NCBI GenBank assembly: GCA_015472025.1
Contig: BNHL01000001.1
Coordinates: forward strand, 1,709,501 to 1,773,500
Length of the DNA: 64,000 bases
Direction of reading: 5' to 3'
Source: Cytophagales bacterium WSM2-2
Lineage (GTDB): Bacteria > Bacteroidota > Bacteroidia > Cytophagales > Cyclobacteriaceae
Every line of letters starts with the position of its first letter. The stretch's first letter is position 1. Below, piece by piece: positions 63,608 to 64,000 of the stretch. The notes under the pieces are model-generated. The model saw nothing but the letters and a program-made list of their open reading frames with translations, did no database searches and was not told the origin of the DNA. The position numbers and the translations under genes are program-made.

Positions 63608-64000
63608 TTATTTTGTGCTCTTATCTTTTTCGGCAACAACGCCTTCAAGTACGTCTTTAATTTCAACACGCTGCCCATCTTTGAAAGGGACAATCCAAGC
63701 GTCTTTCACGCCCATTTCACGGAGATACTTTTTGAATTTATCGGCATCCCAGTAATCACGGAAAATACCAATCGTAAATCGTTGTTCTCCTTTTTCAGTC
63801 GCTTCACCACCGAAGTTGGGGTTGTTTTCAAAATACTTTGACAAGTCTTTGTATTTGAAGGCCCCGATCTGAACTTTAAAGATAACTCCCTTCGAATAGT
63901 CGGTTGGGGCAATGACTGGTGCGGGAGGATTTTCTTTCAGCTGAGCCAGTTCTGCCTTCGTGGAGGTAAGGTCGCCTCTCATTTTGGAAAGCTGGTCTTC
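63608..64000 (-). CDS. SPOR-domain protein (5' truncated by window)
   Basis: The frame remains open to base 64000, so only the last 130 residues are visible. The N-terminal visible part is a helical, possibly coiled-coil region (EDQLSKMRGDLTSTKAELAQLKEN). A SPOR-like peptidoglycan-binding domain follows, with VIFKVQIGAFKYKDLSKYF, QRFTIGIFRDYWDADKFKKYL and DAWIVPFKDGQRV. SPOR domains recognise denuded glycan strands, often at the division site. Genes of this kind in Cytophagales are sometimes labelled Ezrin/radixin/moesin-like. An intrinsic terminator follows. Confidence 0.82.
   Translation of the reverse strand, partial: EDQLSKMRGDLTSTKAELAQLKENPPAPVIAPTDYSKGVIFKVQIGAFKYKDLSKYFENNPNFGGEATEKGEQRFTIGIFRDYWDADKFKKYLREMGVKDAWIVPFKDGQRVEIKDVLEGVVAEKDKSTK

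Overview
The window is chromosomal DNA of a Bacteroidota bacterium, most likely a free-living member of the order Cytophagales. Lineage markers are a GldJ gliding/secretion lipoprotein, a MurF-alanine racemase fusion, DUF4175, DUF3857 and DUF2911 proteins, a PG_1098-type methyltransferase, many lipoproteins, few recognisable Shine-Dalgarno sequences, and promoter-like TTTG / TAnnTTTG pairs. The start of the window cuts a nitroreductase gene and the end cuts a SPOR-domain gene. Genes are packed tightly, often with 1-17 bp overlaps. I saw no tRNA, rRNA, insertion sequence, prophage or CRISPR array, and no gene-free stretch longer than 300 bp; the longest is 39146-39388.

1-16.5 kb: nitroreductase, threonine/serine dehydratase-like enzyme, fumarase C, a 2OG-Fe(II) oxygenase, an LEA-type lipoprotein, a tail-to-tail histidine kinase / receiver pair, a secreted esterase, a BamA/TamA-like barrel, a large Snf2 helicase, an SDR, and two DUF3857/transglutaminase-like secreted proteins. 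One of those two has lost Cys and His at the catalytic positions. 16.5-30.3 kb: RadA, a membrane-anchored helix-hairpin-helix protein, PadR with an FtsX-type permease, a THUMP-like methyltransferase, Mfd, GldJ followed by a clear terminator, ComF, an AhpD-like protein and small conserved genes.

30.3-41.2 kb: a mostly overlapping + strand run of DUF4175 protein, an RsbW-like ATPase, YbeY, MnmG, a methyltransferase, an Ig-like lipoprotein and a TPR protein. Two parS-like palindromes sit at the ybeY-mnmG junction. The AT-rich gap 4.5 kb downstream holds DnaA-box-like motifs, so this may be origin-proximal, although gene orientation does not support an origin exactly there.

41.2-49.7 kb: a - strand heavy-metal efflux operon made of a small lineage-specific protein, a CzcA-type RND pump, TolC, an adaptor, a NicO-like membrane protein and a His-rich P-type ATPase. 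Together these could move metal from the cytoplasm to the periplasm (ATPase) and out of the cell (RND tripartite pump).

49.7-64 kb: radical SAM protein, ACC deaminase-like enzyme, MurF-Alr, CsaA, a HisA-like protein without the usual N-terminal catalytic Asp, DUF2911 protein, a 35-residue membrane peptide, LOG protein, a two-DTG aspartic protease with PDZ, a rhodanese lipoprotein, and a - strand group of a collagen-like glycine-rich protein, RecJ, LptB and a GH3 protein. No complete novel system is obvious. The best leads are the degenerate paralogues, the collagen-like protein, the PadR palindrome and the parS/DnaA-box neighbourhood.
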